From: an uncultured Acidobacteriota bacterium
GTDB lineage: Bacteria > Acidobacteriota > Thermoanaerobaculia > Multivoradales > SZUA-115
DNA: 50,839 bases
Assembly: GCA_937867335.1 (NCBI GenBank)
Contig: CALMKX010000265.1
Coordinates: forward strand, 1 to 50,839
Reading direction: 5' to 3'
Position 1 is the first letter of the stretch. Each line of letters opens with the position of its first letter. Of this stretch, positions 15,551 to 23,141 are shown piece by piece. The notes below the pieces were generated by a model, which ran no database searches, had not been told where the DNA came from, and worked only from the letters and a program-made list of their open reading frames with translations. The position numbers were made by a program, and so were the translations under genes.

Positions 15551-16969
15551 GTGGCCAGGTTCTTCTCTCCCGCCAAGTTCTTCGCCGGGCTGATCCGCGC
15601 CGTTTCCAGGCATCCCCTGAGCGCCTTCGGAGCGGCGATCGTCACCGCCTCCGGCACGCTCCTGGTTTCCCTCCTGGTGTTGGAGCTGGCCGGTTGGCCG
15701 GCCGGCCCCTACATGGGCCTGATCACCCTCCTGGTGCTGCCCGCCTTCTTCCTGGTGGGCCTGGCCCTGATCCCCGTAGGCATCCAGCTCGACCGCCGCC
15801 GCCGTGCCCGCGCGGCGGCCGAGGGCCAGGAGCCGCCGGCCCTGCCGGTGATCGACTTCAACCGGCCGCGCACCCGCAACCTGATGCTCGGCCTGGTGGC
15901 GCTGACGGCGACCAACGTGGTGATCCTCTCGGCGGTGACCTTCCGCGGGCTCAAGACCATGGAGTCCCGCGAGTTCTGCGCCAACGCCTGCCACACTGTG
16001 ATGGAGCCCGAAGGCACCGCCCACCTGCGCTTCGCCCACGCCCAGGTGCCCTGTGTGGGCTGCCATATCGGGCCGGGAGCTTCATCGTTCTTGAAAGCCA
16101 AGCTGAACGGCACACGGCAGCTCGCCCTGGTGACCTTCGGCGGCTACCACCGCCCGGTGCCGGTGCCGGTGGAAGGCTTCCGCAAGGCCTCGGAGATCTG
16201 CTCGGAATGCCATTCGGTGGACGCCACCTTCAAGGCCGACCGCCTGAAGGTGATCGAGAAATTCGCCGAGGATGAAGCGAACACCTCCACCAAGACGGTG
16301 CTGCTGTTGCGTCACACCATCCACTGGCATGCCCGGCCGGATGTGCAGATCCGCTTCGAGACCAATGCCTCTCGGGACAAGGTGGGCGCCATCGAGGTCA
16401 CCACCGCGGACGGCAAGGTGAAGCGCTTCAAGGCGCCGGAAGCGACGGCGGCCGAGCTCAAGGGCGCCGCCTGGCGCACCATGGACTGCCTCGACTGCCA
16501 CAACCGCCCGGCCCATACCTTCCGCACCGCCGAGAAGGAACTCGACCTCGCCTTCTCGCAGGGGAGACTGGACCGTTCCTTACCCTCACTGCGTCAGGAG
16601 GGCATGAAGCTGATCACCGCCGAGTACCCCTCCGCCGCCGCGGCGCACCAGACCATCGGTACCGAGCTTGCGACCTTCTACCGTGAGAAGTACCCGGACA
16701 AGGCGGCAGAGCAGGCCGCCAAGATCCAGGAAGCGGCCAAGGAGCTGGGGGATCTGTGGGCGGCGAACGTCTTCCCGGCCATGAAGGTGAGCTGGGGCAC
16801 TTACCCCACCCACCTCGGTCACGACAGCTCTCCCGGCTGTTTCCGCTGCCACGACGACGAGCACGCCACCGAGGACGGCACCACCCTCTCGCAGGATTGC
16901 TCCTTCTGCCACGGCGTGGGAGCGATGGACGAGGAGAAGCCGGAAGTTCTCGAGCAGCTCGGCCGCTGA
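15551..16969 (+). CDS. NapC/NirT-like membrane-anchored six-heme cytochrome c
   Basis: 472 aa, GTG 15551 behind GGAGGT (15540-15545). Three hydrophobic segments lie in the first ~135 residues (~25-48, 55-77, 110-130), then a large periplasmic part. Heme sites: C143-ANAC-H148 (a CX3CH spacing), CVGCH 168-172, CSECH 217-221, CLDCH 313-317, CFRCH 430-434, CSFCH 450-454. The first four resemble a NapC/NrfH tetraheme module interrupted by a ~90-residue insertion; the last two form a C-terminal diheme tail. Likely role: oxidising membrane quinol and passing electrons to periplasmic partners such as the adjacent small cytochrome. The terminal acceptor is unknown. Confidence 0.9.
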   Translation: MARFFSPAKFFAGLIRAVSRHPLSAFGAAIVTASGTLLVSLLVLELAGWPAGPYMGLITLLVLPAFFLVGLALIPVGIQLDRRRRARAAAEGQEPPALPVIDFNRPRTRNLMLGLVALTATNVVILSAVTFRGLKTMESREFCANACHTVMEPEGTAHLRFAHAQVPCVGCHIGPGASSFLKAKLNGTRQLALVTFGGYHRPVPVPVEGFRKASEICSECHSVDATFKADRLKVIEKFAEDEANTSTKTVLLLRHTIHWHARPDVQIRFETNASRDKVGAIEVTTADGKVKRFKAPEATAAELKGAAWRTMDCLDCHNRPAHTFRTAEKELDLAFSQGRLDRSLPSLRQEGMKLITAEYPSAAAAHQTIGTELATFYREKYPDKAAEQAAKIQEAAKELGDLWAANVFPAMKVSWGTYPTHLGHDSSPGCFRCHDDEHATEDGTTLSQDCSFCHGVGAMDEEKPEVLEQLGR

Positions 16970-16980
16970 AGCGAGACGCG

Positions 16981-17005
16981 GCGCCGGATCGCCCTGATCC
17001 GGCGC
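16981..17005 (+). terminator. Stem-loop terminator of the cytochrome operon
   Basis: A 10-bp perfect stem, GCGCCGGATC (16981-16990) and GATCCGGCGC (16996-17005), with a 5-nt loop, 11 nt after the cytochrome stop. The tail is C/T-rich but not a pure T-run. Confidence 0.6.
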
Positions 17006-17122
17006 TGCCCTTCCTCCGAGAAGGGTGAGAGTAAAATTCGTGAAAACTCGGAAGTGACTACGACTCAAGAAGGTGTCACGTTTCGAGCCGTCTCCGGACT
17101 CTTGCTTCTGGGAGGACTCAAC

Positions 17123-18412
17123 ATGAGAAAAATACCCCTGCTCAGTCTCGCTCTTCTCCTCACCCTCGGCCTGGCGGCCGGAGCTCAGAAGCCTCCGACG
17201 TTGGCCCCCGGCGTTGGCGCCGGGCTCGAACTCGCGCCACCGCGCATCTCGAGGGCGCCGCAAGCGCGGACCATGACCCCCGAAGCCCTCGCGGCCTGGA
17301 ATGCCCTCTCGCCCGAGAAAAGGAAGGCCATCCTCGCGGGCTTCCAGGCCCACCTCGCCCAGGCCCTGGCCGACGCCGAAGCTCAAGAGCGGAGCCGCGA
17401 GGCGGCTTCCGCCGGCCAGCCGGTGCCGCTGTCGCCGATCGCTCTGCGCGTAGATCCCAGAGCTGCGGTCGGCGCCCAGGGCGGGGCCGAGAAGCTCGCC
17501 CAGGGCAATGCCGTGGCCGGAACCGATTCCGACCTCGACGGCCTTTCCGATTCGTTGGAGGTGAGCCTGGCGCAGGCTTTCGCCCCCGGCTACTTCGTCT
17601 CCGGCGGTGAGGCGAGCGGCACCAGCTTCGCCCACTTCGCGGACTCGATCCCCCAGACGGTCAGCTATCTCGGCTCGCGGGTGCCGCCCTTCATCCACTA
17701 CCGGGTGACACCGGTGGGTGTCTCCTACGCCACCGGCGTTCCCACCCAGCTGGTGCAGATCGACTACCTCTCGCTGTGGAACCGCGACGACGGCCTCCAG
17801 CTCAGCACTTTCTGCAACGTCTCGCTGGCGACTCTGGGCTTGATCGGCCTGGGCGTGGACGGGGTGCTCTATCTGGTGAGAAACGCCCACGACCTCGACA
17901 ACGAGCGCACCGCCGTGCTGGTGGCGGCGCCGCTTGCTTCGGCGGACAACCCCAACGCCTACGCGGCCTACGACTACTATCTGGCCGCCCACGAGAACAC
18001 ACCGTTCTTCGACCACAGCACCTACGCCACGCCCAGCCAGCCGGTGCCGCCGGGAACCCATTTCGCCATGGCCCTCTCCAGGGCCAAGCACGCCACCTAC
18101 CTGGGCATCGACCCGAACGGCCTGCCGATCTTCCAGAGCTGGGTGATCGCCAGCACCTTCGCGGCGATCGACTCCTACTTCCTGTTCCAATATCCGCCGG
18201 ACTACTACTCCTGGTCCTACTTCACGGCGGTGGCGACCGACGTCTTCTACGGCTGCGTGGTGGAGCACTTCACGAACCAAGGCGGCAGCCTGCCCGGCGA
18301 GCTCTTGAACGTGGGCGAGCTCTCGCGGCCGATCAACGGCTCGAGCTTCATCAACGACACCAACTCCGGCATCCGAAGCAAGCTCAGCCCGTTGCTCTGG
18401 GTGCCTCGCTAG
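17123..18412 (+). CDS. Secreted protein, first of two tandem paralogues
   Basis: 429 aa. ATG 17123 gives a signal peptide (MRKIPLLSLALLLTLGLAAGA) and has GGGAGGA 6 nt upstream. After a variable stretch comes 'MTPEALAAWNALSPEK', then 'DSDLDGLSDSLE', a Ca-binding thrombospondin-3-like loop. A ~290-residue C-terminal domain ('PPFIHYRVTPVGVSY', 'QIDYLSLWNRDDG', 'DNERTAVLVAAPLAS', 'LPGELLNVGE', ending 'PLLWVPR') is nearly identical to that of the protein encoded at 18608-20470. No catalytic family recognised. The NRDDG/DNER acidic clusters and two conserved His (VEHF, AAHE) could bind metal. Function unknown. Confidence 0.88.
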   Translation: MRKIPLLSLALLLTLGLAAGAQKPPTLAPGVGAGLELAPPRISRAPQARTMTPEALAAWNALSPEKRKAILAGFQAHLAQALADAEAQERSREAASAGQPVPLSPIALRVDPRAAVGAQGGAEKLAQGNAVAGTDSDLDGLSDSLEVSLAQAFAPGYFVSGGEASGTSFAHFADSIPQTVSYLGSRVPPFIHYRVTPVGVSYATGVPTQLVQIDYLSLWNRDDGLQLSTFCNVSLATLGLIGLGVDGVLYLVRNAHDLDNERTAVLVAAPLASADNPNAYAAYDYYLAAHENTPFFDHSTYATPSQPVPPGTHFAMALSRAKHATYLGIDPNGLPIFQSWVIASTFAAIDSYFLFQYPPDYYSWSYFTAVATDVFYGCVVEHFTNQGGSLPGELLNVGELSRPINGSSFINDTNSGIRSKLSPLLWVPR

Positions 18413-18423
18413 TCCCCTTCCCT

Positions 18424-18452
18424 GCCGGCGGCGGGGATGCCTAGCCGCCGGC
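18424..18452 (+). terminator. Terminator stem-loop, copy 1
   Basis: GCCGGCGGC (18424-18432) pairs with GCCGCCGGC (18444-18452). The loop contains GGATGCCTA. A very similar stem-loop with GTGCCTA follows the paralogous gene, so the terminator was duplicated with it. Confidence 0.65.
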
Positions 18453-18607
18453 CCCTAGAGCTCGGCCAAGAGGCTCATGGGGTGGGGGGTTCTCGGTCCA
18501 GAACAGGCCGCGACAACCTACATAGCGAGCTACAATTGCTAATAAGCGCGCAGCAGTCATCCTGTTCTTGGACGTTTTCCTTACGCTAGCGGGTCGGGAG
18601 TGTTCAC

Positions 18608-20470
18608 ATGAGAAAAGTGCACCTGGTCTGTCTTACTCTGCTCGCCACCTCCGGCGTGCCTGCCCTGGGCCAGGAGACTGCCTCGGTGGTGGCCGGAGCT
18701 CCCGCCGAGCTTCAGCTCGCACCGCCGAGAACCGCCTTGCCGCCTCAGGCCCGGCGGATGACCCCCGAGGCTCTCGCGGCCTGGAACGCCCTTTCTCCCG
18801 AGAAGCAGAAGGAGATCCTGACCGGCTTTCACGCTTACCTCTCCTGGGTCCTGGCCCAGGCCGAGGCGAGAGAGCGCAGCCGCGCGGCGGCAGCGCCCCA
18901 GAGGCCACTGCCGCTTGCGCCGCTCGCCCGACGGGTCGACGGCGCAGCCGCAGAAACGACGGCTCCCAAACTGCCCGGCTCGAGCGCGAGCCGGCGGCCC
19001 TGTGAGCGGGAACGCGAATGCGGCTTCAACCAGCCACCCGAGGCCTATCCCAGTGCTACCCCGACTTCGGGCGCGGCCCCGCTCGGCGTGCAGTTCTATG
19101 ACAACGCCTACGACTGGGACGGCTACATCGCCAGCTGGTGGTGGGACTTCGGCGACGGTGGCTGGGCGAGCGACCCGTCCCCCTACCACACCTACACTTC
19201 TCCGGGCACCTACTACGCCTCCCTCTGGGTCTCGGACGATGCCGGCGACTCGGCCACGGGCTGGGTGGTGATCACGGTGTCCGGCGGCGGTGGCGACACC
19301 AACCACCCGCCGAGCGTGGCGGTGGGGGCTAGCCCGGCGGCGGGCACGGCGCCGCTCACGGTGTCGTTCAACGCCAGCGGCAGCGATCCGGACCCGGGCG
19401 ACACCATCGTCTCCTACGGCTGGAGCTTCGGCGACGGCGGCACGGGTGCCGGCGGCTCGGTGAACCATGTCTACTTCAACCCCGGCAGCTACTCGGTATC
19501 GGTCACCGCCACGGATAGCCACGGCGCCCAAGCCACGGCCGGGATGACGGTTCAGGTGAACGCGGTGGCCGGCCCGGACGCCGACCTCGACGGCCTGTCG
19601 GACTCCTTGGAGGAAAACCTGGCCTGGGCCTTCGCCCCGGCCTACTTCGTCTCGGCCGGGGAGAACGCGGGCACCAGCATGAGCCGCTTCGCCGACTCGC
19701 TGCCCCAGACACCTACGACTCTCGCCTCGCGAGTGCCGCCGTTCATCCACTATCGGGTGACGCCGGTGGGAGTCTCCTACGGCACCGGCACTCCCTTCCA
19801 GCTGGTGCAGATCGACTACCTCTCGCTGTGGAACCGCGACGATGGGCTGGAGATCAGCTTCTTCTGCGATGCTTCTCTCTATGCCCTCTCTTGGTACGGG
19901 GTGGGCCCGGGGGTGGACTTGGGAGTTCATCTGCTGGCTCACCCCCACGCGCTCGACAACGAGCGCTCGGCGGTGCTGGTGGCAGCCCCCCTCGCCTCGG
20001 CCAATAACCCGGGTGCCTACGCGGCCTACGACTACTACACGGCCGCCCATGAATTTACCTTCGGTTTCGATCACAGCGCGTACGCCACGCCCTATCAGCC
20101 GGTGCCGCCGGGAACCCACCTCCCGCTTGCGCTGTCGTACTCCAAGCACTCCACGTACCTTGGCTACAATCCAGAAGGCCAGCCGATTCTCCAGGACTGG
20201 GTGATCTACAGCACCTTCTCGGCGATCGACTTCTACTTCCTCTTCCAGGACCCGCCGAACTACTACCTCTGGGCCTACCTGACGGCGGTGGCTTCGGACG
20301 TCTTCTACGGCTGCGTGGTGGAGCACTTCTCCGACCAGGGGGGCACCCTGCCGGGTGAGCTGCTCAACGTGGGCGAGCGTTCTAGGCCGATCAACGGCTC
20401 GAGCTTCATCAACGACGGAGACTCCGGCCTTCAACGCAAGTTCGATCCCTTGCTCTGGGTGCCTCGCTAG
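18608..20470 (+). CDS. Secreted protein with two PKD domains, second tandem paralogue
   Basis: 620 aa, ATG 18608 with GGGAG 7 nt upstream. The signal peptide and the 'MTPEALAAWNALSPEK' region (51-66) match the previous gene. Residues ~144-224 and ~234-318 are two PKD beta-sandwich domains ('WWWDFGDGG', 'YGWSFGDGG', 'NPGSYSVSV') with no counterpart in the paralogue. From ~322 the shared domain resumes ('DADLDGLSDSLE' to 'PLLWVPR'). PKD domains usually mediate carbohydrate or protein binding outside the cell. The 3' end overlaps the convergent DRE-TIM gene by 62 nt. Confidence 0.88.
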   Translation: MRKVHLVCLTLLATSGVPALGQETASVVAGAPAELQLAPPRTALPPQARRMTPEALAAWNALSPEKQKEILTGFHAYLSWVLAQAEARERSRAAAAPQRPLPLAPLARRVDGAAAETTAPKLPGSSASRRPCERERECGFNQPPEAYPSATPTSGAAPLGVQFYDNAYDWDGYIASWWWDFGDGGWASDPSPYHTYTSPGTYYASLWVSDDAGDSATGWVVITVSGGGGDTNHPPSVAVGASPAAGTAPLTVSFNASGSDPDPGDTIVSYGWSFGDGGTGAGGSVNHVYFNPGSYSVSVTATDSHGAQATAGMTVQVNAVAGPDADLDGLSDSLEENLAWAFAPAYFVSAGENAGTSMSRFADSLPQTPTTLASRVPPFIHYRVTPVGVSYGTGTPFQLVQIDYLSLWNRDDGLEISFFCDASLYALSWYGVGPGVDLGVHLLAHPHALDNERSAVLVAAPLASANNPGAYAAYDYYTAAHEFTFGFDHSAYATPYQPVPPGTHLPLALSYSKHSTYLGYNPEGQPILQDWVIYSTFSAIDFYFLFQDPPNYYLWAYLTAVASDVFYGCVVEHFSDQGGTLPGELLNVGERSRPINGSSFINDGDSGLQRKFDPLLWVPR

Positions 20471-21797
20471 CCCCCCTCCCGCCGGCGGCTGAGGTGCCTA
20501 GCCGCCGGCCGAGAGCCTGGTCCACCTTCGGCGCCAGCTCTTCCCATTCCACGCTGGTCTGCCGGCCGGCCTCGAACTCCTGCGTGAGCCAGCCGTGGAG
20601 CTCGGCGACGAGCGGATGATCCTTCGCCAGCTCCAGCCCCAGGTGCTGCTTCAAAAGGAACACCACGCCGGCCGTGCCGGAGTCGGCGGTGAGCGAAACC
20701 TCGAGCGGCCGGCCCAGCAGCTCCGGCACGTTGAACGGCGCGTACATCCACCAGAACTTGTTGAGGCCGTCCGCGTGCACCCCGGCGCGGGTGCGGTGGG
20801 CGTCGCGGCCGTAGAGCGGATAGCGCGGCGGCACCGGCTCGCCCAACTTCGCATAGAGCTCCGCCAGGCGGCCGAGAGCCCGGAAATCCGGTGCGACGGT
20901 GTCGAAATAGCCCATGCCGCAGAGGTGGAGCAGCACCTGCTCGAGGGGAGCGTTGCCGGTGCGCTCGCCCTTGCCCAGACAGGTGCCGTTCACCACCGCA
21001 CAGCCGGCGCGCACAGCGGCCAGGCAGTTGGCCACCACCAAGCCGGTGTCGTTGTGGGGGTGGAACTCGAGCTCCTCGGCTTCGAGGCCCAGCTGGCGCA
21101 GGCGGCGCACCCAACGGGGCACGCTCCGCGGTAGCTCGACGTTCTCGTCCGGCAGGCCGAGGCCCAGGGTGTCGCAGAGGCGGAGCTTGGGCCGCTGCCC
21201 GGCCTGCTCGCAGACGGTGAGCACGGCCTCGACGAACGGCGCCACGAACTCGAGGGGCGCGCGGGTGACGTCCTCGAGGTGCAGGCGGGGGCGGATGCCG
21301 GCGTCGAGGGTGCGGCGCACGGCGTCGAGGTACACCTCGGCGGCGCGGGCGCGGCCGCCCGGGCTGAATTTGTGGAAGGTGTGGTAGTCCGAAGCGGAAG
21401 CCAGCATGCCGGTTTCGCGCACACCGAGCTCGCGAATCAGGGCCACGTCCTTGGCGGTGGCGCGGATCCAGGTGGTGGGCTCGATCGGGGCGCCGCTCTC
21501 GTAGCGTTCGAGGGCGGCCTCCAGGGCGGCGCGATCGCTCGGCCGGTAGACGAAGAACTCCGCCTGGCGGATCGCGCCCGAGCTGCCGGTGAAGGCGCAG
21601 AGCAGTTCGTACACCGCGAGGCTCGCCTCGAAGTCGAGAGGCAGCCCGCCCTGCTGGCCGTCCCGGTGGGTGGTTTCGGTGGTCCAGGCAGCGGCGGGAA
21701 GATCCGGTGGCCGCTCGGCCCAGCGGTAGAGAGGGAAGCCGTGGCGGGGAAAGGTGCTCTCGAAGTACTCGGGGTGGTCGGTGTCGAAGGGGCTCAT
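20409..21797 (-). CDS. DRE-TIM acyltransferase, Re-citrate synthase-like (homocitrate/isopropylmalate synthase family)
   Basis: 462 aa, ATG 21797 with AGAGGAA upstream. The barrel begins 'TETTHRDGQQ' with Arg45 and Asp46 of the DRE motif. The metal-binding H246-P-H248 occurs in 'FHPHND', then the 'GKGERTGN' signature. Segments 'AIRQAEFFVY', 'ETGMLASASDYHTFHKF' and 'AGVHADGLNKFW' match my recollection of Re-citrate synthases more than true LeuA; there is no LeuA regulatory domain. Expected reaction: acetyl-CoA plus oxaloacetate (or a related 2-oxoacid) to citrate. It is divergent from an Si-type citrate synthase-like gene. The last ~20 residues overlap the PKD paralogue gene on the other strand. 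Family certain; substrate inferred. Confidence 0.85.
   Translation of the reverse strand: MSPFDTDHPEYFESTFPRHGFPLYRWAERPPDLPAAAWTTETTHRDGQQGGLPLDFEASLAVYELLCAFTGSSGAIRQAEFFVYRPSDRAALEAALERYESGAPIEPTTWIRATAKDVALIRELGVRETGMLASASDYHTFHKFSPGGRARAAEVYLDAVRRTLDAGIRPRLHLEDVTRAPLEFVAPFVEAVLTVCEQAGQRPKLRLCDTLGLGLPDENVELPRSVPRWVRRLRQLGLEAEELEFHPHNDTGLVVANCLAAVRAGCAVVNGTCLGKGERTGNAPLEQVLLHLCGMGYFDTVAPDFRALGRLAELYAKLGEPVPPRYPLYGRDAHRTRAGVHADGLNKFWWMYAPFNVPELLGRPLEVSLTADSGTAGVVFLLKQHLGLELAKDHPLVAELHGWLTQEFEAGRQTSVEWEELAPKVDQALGRRLGTSAAGGRGASEAPRARDRTCVEGRSLRR
20481..20509 (+). terminator. Terminator stem-loop, copy 2
   Basis: A perfect 10-bp stem, GCCGGCGGCT (20481-20490) and AGCCGCCGGC (20500-20509), 10 nt after the PKD paralogue stop. 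It lies inside the 3' coding part of the convergent DRE-TIM gene. Confidence 0.6.
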
Positions 21798-21834
21798 GGT
21801 GGGTTCCTCTCGAGCTCACCCTAGGCCCGAGTGG

Positions 21835-21869
21835 ATAGATTGTCAATCTTGATCGTAGAATCAATCTAT
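21835..21869. promoter_or_regulatory. Palindromic operator between divergent citrate synthase-type genes
   Basis: AT-rich island in GC-rich DNA. ATAGATTG (21835-21842) and CAATCTAT (21862-21869) form an 8-bp inverted repeat with a 19-bp spacer. AGATTG-T-CAATCT (21837-21849) is a tighter palindrome sharing the left arm, so TCAATCT occurs twice, 18 bp apart. The right arm overlaps the ATG of the HTH-citrate synthase gene, where no Shine-Dalgarno is visible. This is a probable binding site for that HTH protein, controlling itself and the divergent gene. Confidence 0.55.
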
Positions 21870-23079
21870 GAAGCCAGCCCTGTTCACTGCCCGGGAGGCC
21901 GCCGCCCGGCTGGGAGTCTCCCTCGCCACGCTCTACGCCTATGTCAGTCGCGGGCAGATCCGCTCCCAGGCAGCACCCGGGGATCCTCGGTCCAGGCTCT
22001 ACGCCGGGGAGGATGTGGAGGCCTTGGCCCGGAAGAAGGCCCACCGGCAGGACCCGGCCCGAGCCGCCGCCGAGGCCCTGGACTGGGGAGCCCCGGTGCT
22101 CGACTCGGCGCTCACGCGGATCGGCCCCGAGGGCCCTTTCTACCGGGGCGAAAGCGCCCTCGAGCTGGCCGGGAAGGAGAGCTTCGAGAAAGTGGCGGCC
22201 CTCCTCTGGCTGGACGCCCCCCAGGCCGCCGAATCGCTCTTTTCACCCCTCGACTGGCCGCAGCCCGATGCCCGAGGGTGCAGCATCGCGGCGCTCTCCC
22301 GCTCCCTGCTCGATGCGGCCGAGGACGACCTGCGGGCCTACGACCTCTCGCCCGAGAGCGCTGCGGCTGCGGGTGCCCGCATTCTGCTCCTGCTCGCCGC
22401 CACCCTCGGGGCCGAAGCGCCGAAGCCCGGCCGCGGCAAGAGGCCCGGAGCTCTCCCCGGCCGGATCGCGGCCGGCCTCGGCGCGGCCTGGAAGGCGGAG
22501 CCCCGGCTCCTCGAGGCGGCGCTGGTGCTCTCGGCCGACCACGAGCTCAACGCTTCCTCCTTCACTGCCCGGGTGGTGGCAGGAGCGGGAGCCACGCCCT
22601 ATGCGGCGGTGTTGGCCGGCCTGGCCGCCCTTTCCGGCAACCGCCACGGCGGGCTCACTCCCCGCGCCGCCGCCCTGCTGCGCGAAGTGGGCTCCCCCGG
22701 CCGAGCCGCCCAGGTGGTGGCGGACCGCCTGCGCTCGGGGGAGATCCTCCCCGGCTTCGGCCACACCCTCTACACCGACGGAGATCCGCGAGCCCGGGCC
22801 CTCCTCGAGCGGCTCGCCGAGAAAGGCCACGCCGGCGCCGCCGACTCCGAGGCCCTCGAAACGGTGCGGGAGGTCGCCCGGGTGGTGGCAATCTCCACCG
22901 GCCGGCGGCCGAACATCGACCTCGCCCTGGCAGCCCTCGAGGTCGCCTGCAACCTCCCCCAGGGCGCCGGCCTCGCCCTCTTCGCCCTCGGCCGCAGCGT
23001 CGGTCTGGTGGCCCACGCCGTCGAGCAATACCAGAGCGGCCGCCTGATCCGCCCGCGAGCGCGCTACGTGGGGCGGTGA
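21868..23079 (+). CDS. Citrate synthase (Si-type fold) with N-terminal helix-turn-helix domain
   Basis: 403 aa. Residues ~5-50 form a MerR/excisionase-like HTH ('FTAREAAARLGVSLATLYAYVSR'). The rest is a citrate synthase domain with the catalytic set apparently intact: His225 in ADHELN, His260 in GNRHGG, His299 in GFGHTLY, Asp306 in DPRA, and the C-terminal 'RLIRPRARYVG'. The usual GP-x-HGGAN reads GNRHGGLT. The start is fixed by the HTH; no in-frame Met follows soon, and there is no clear ribosome site, so the transcript could be leaderless. It is either a DNA-binding enzyme or an enzyme turned acetyl-CoA/oxaloacetate sensor. The divergent neighbour encodes an unrelated citrate-forming fold. 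Confidence 0.88.
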   Translation: MKPALFTAREAAARLGVSLATLYAYVSRGQIRSQAAPGDPRSRLYAGEDVEALARKKAHRQDPARAAAEALDWGAPVLDSALTRIGPEGPFYRGESALELAGKESFEKVAALLWLDAPQAAESLFSPLDWPQPDARGCSIAALSRSLLDAAEDDLRAYDLSPESAAAAGARILLLLAATLGAEAPKPGRGKRPGALPGRIAAGLGAAWKAEPRLLEAALVLSADHELNASSFTARVVAGAGATPYAAVLAGLAALSGNRHGGLTPRAAALLREVGSPGRAAQVVADRLRSGEILPGFGHTLYTDGDPRARALLERLAEKGHAGAADSEALETVREVARVVAISTGRRPNIDLALAALEVACNLPQGAGLALFALGRSVGLVAHAVEQYQSGRLIRPRARYVGR

Positions 23080-23085
23080 GCTCTG

Positions 23086-23124
23086 CCCCCCCGGCCACCC
23101 ACCCTGCTCGGGTGGCCGGGGGGG
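23086..23124. terminator. Bidirectional terminator
   Basis: A perfect 15-bp stem (C7-GGCCACCC at 23086-23100 with GGGTGGCC-G7 at 23110-23124) and a 9-nt loop, between two convergent genes (stops at 23079 and 23142). Confidence 0.75.
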
Positions 23125-23141
23125 GTGCTAGCGGAGGCTCT

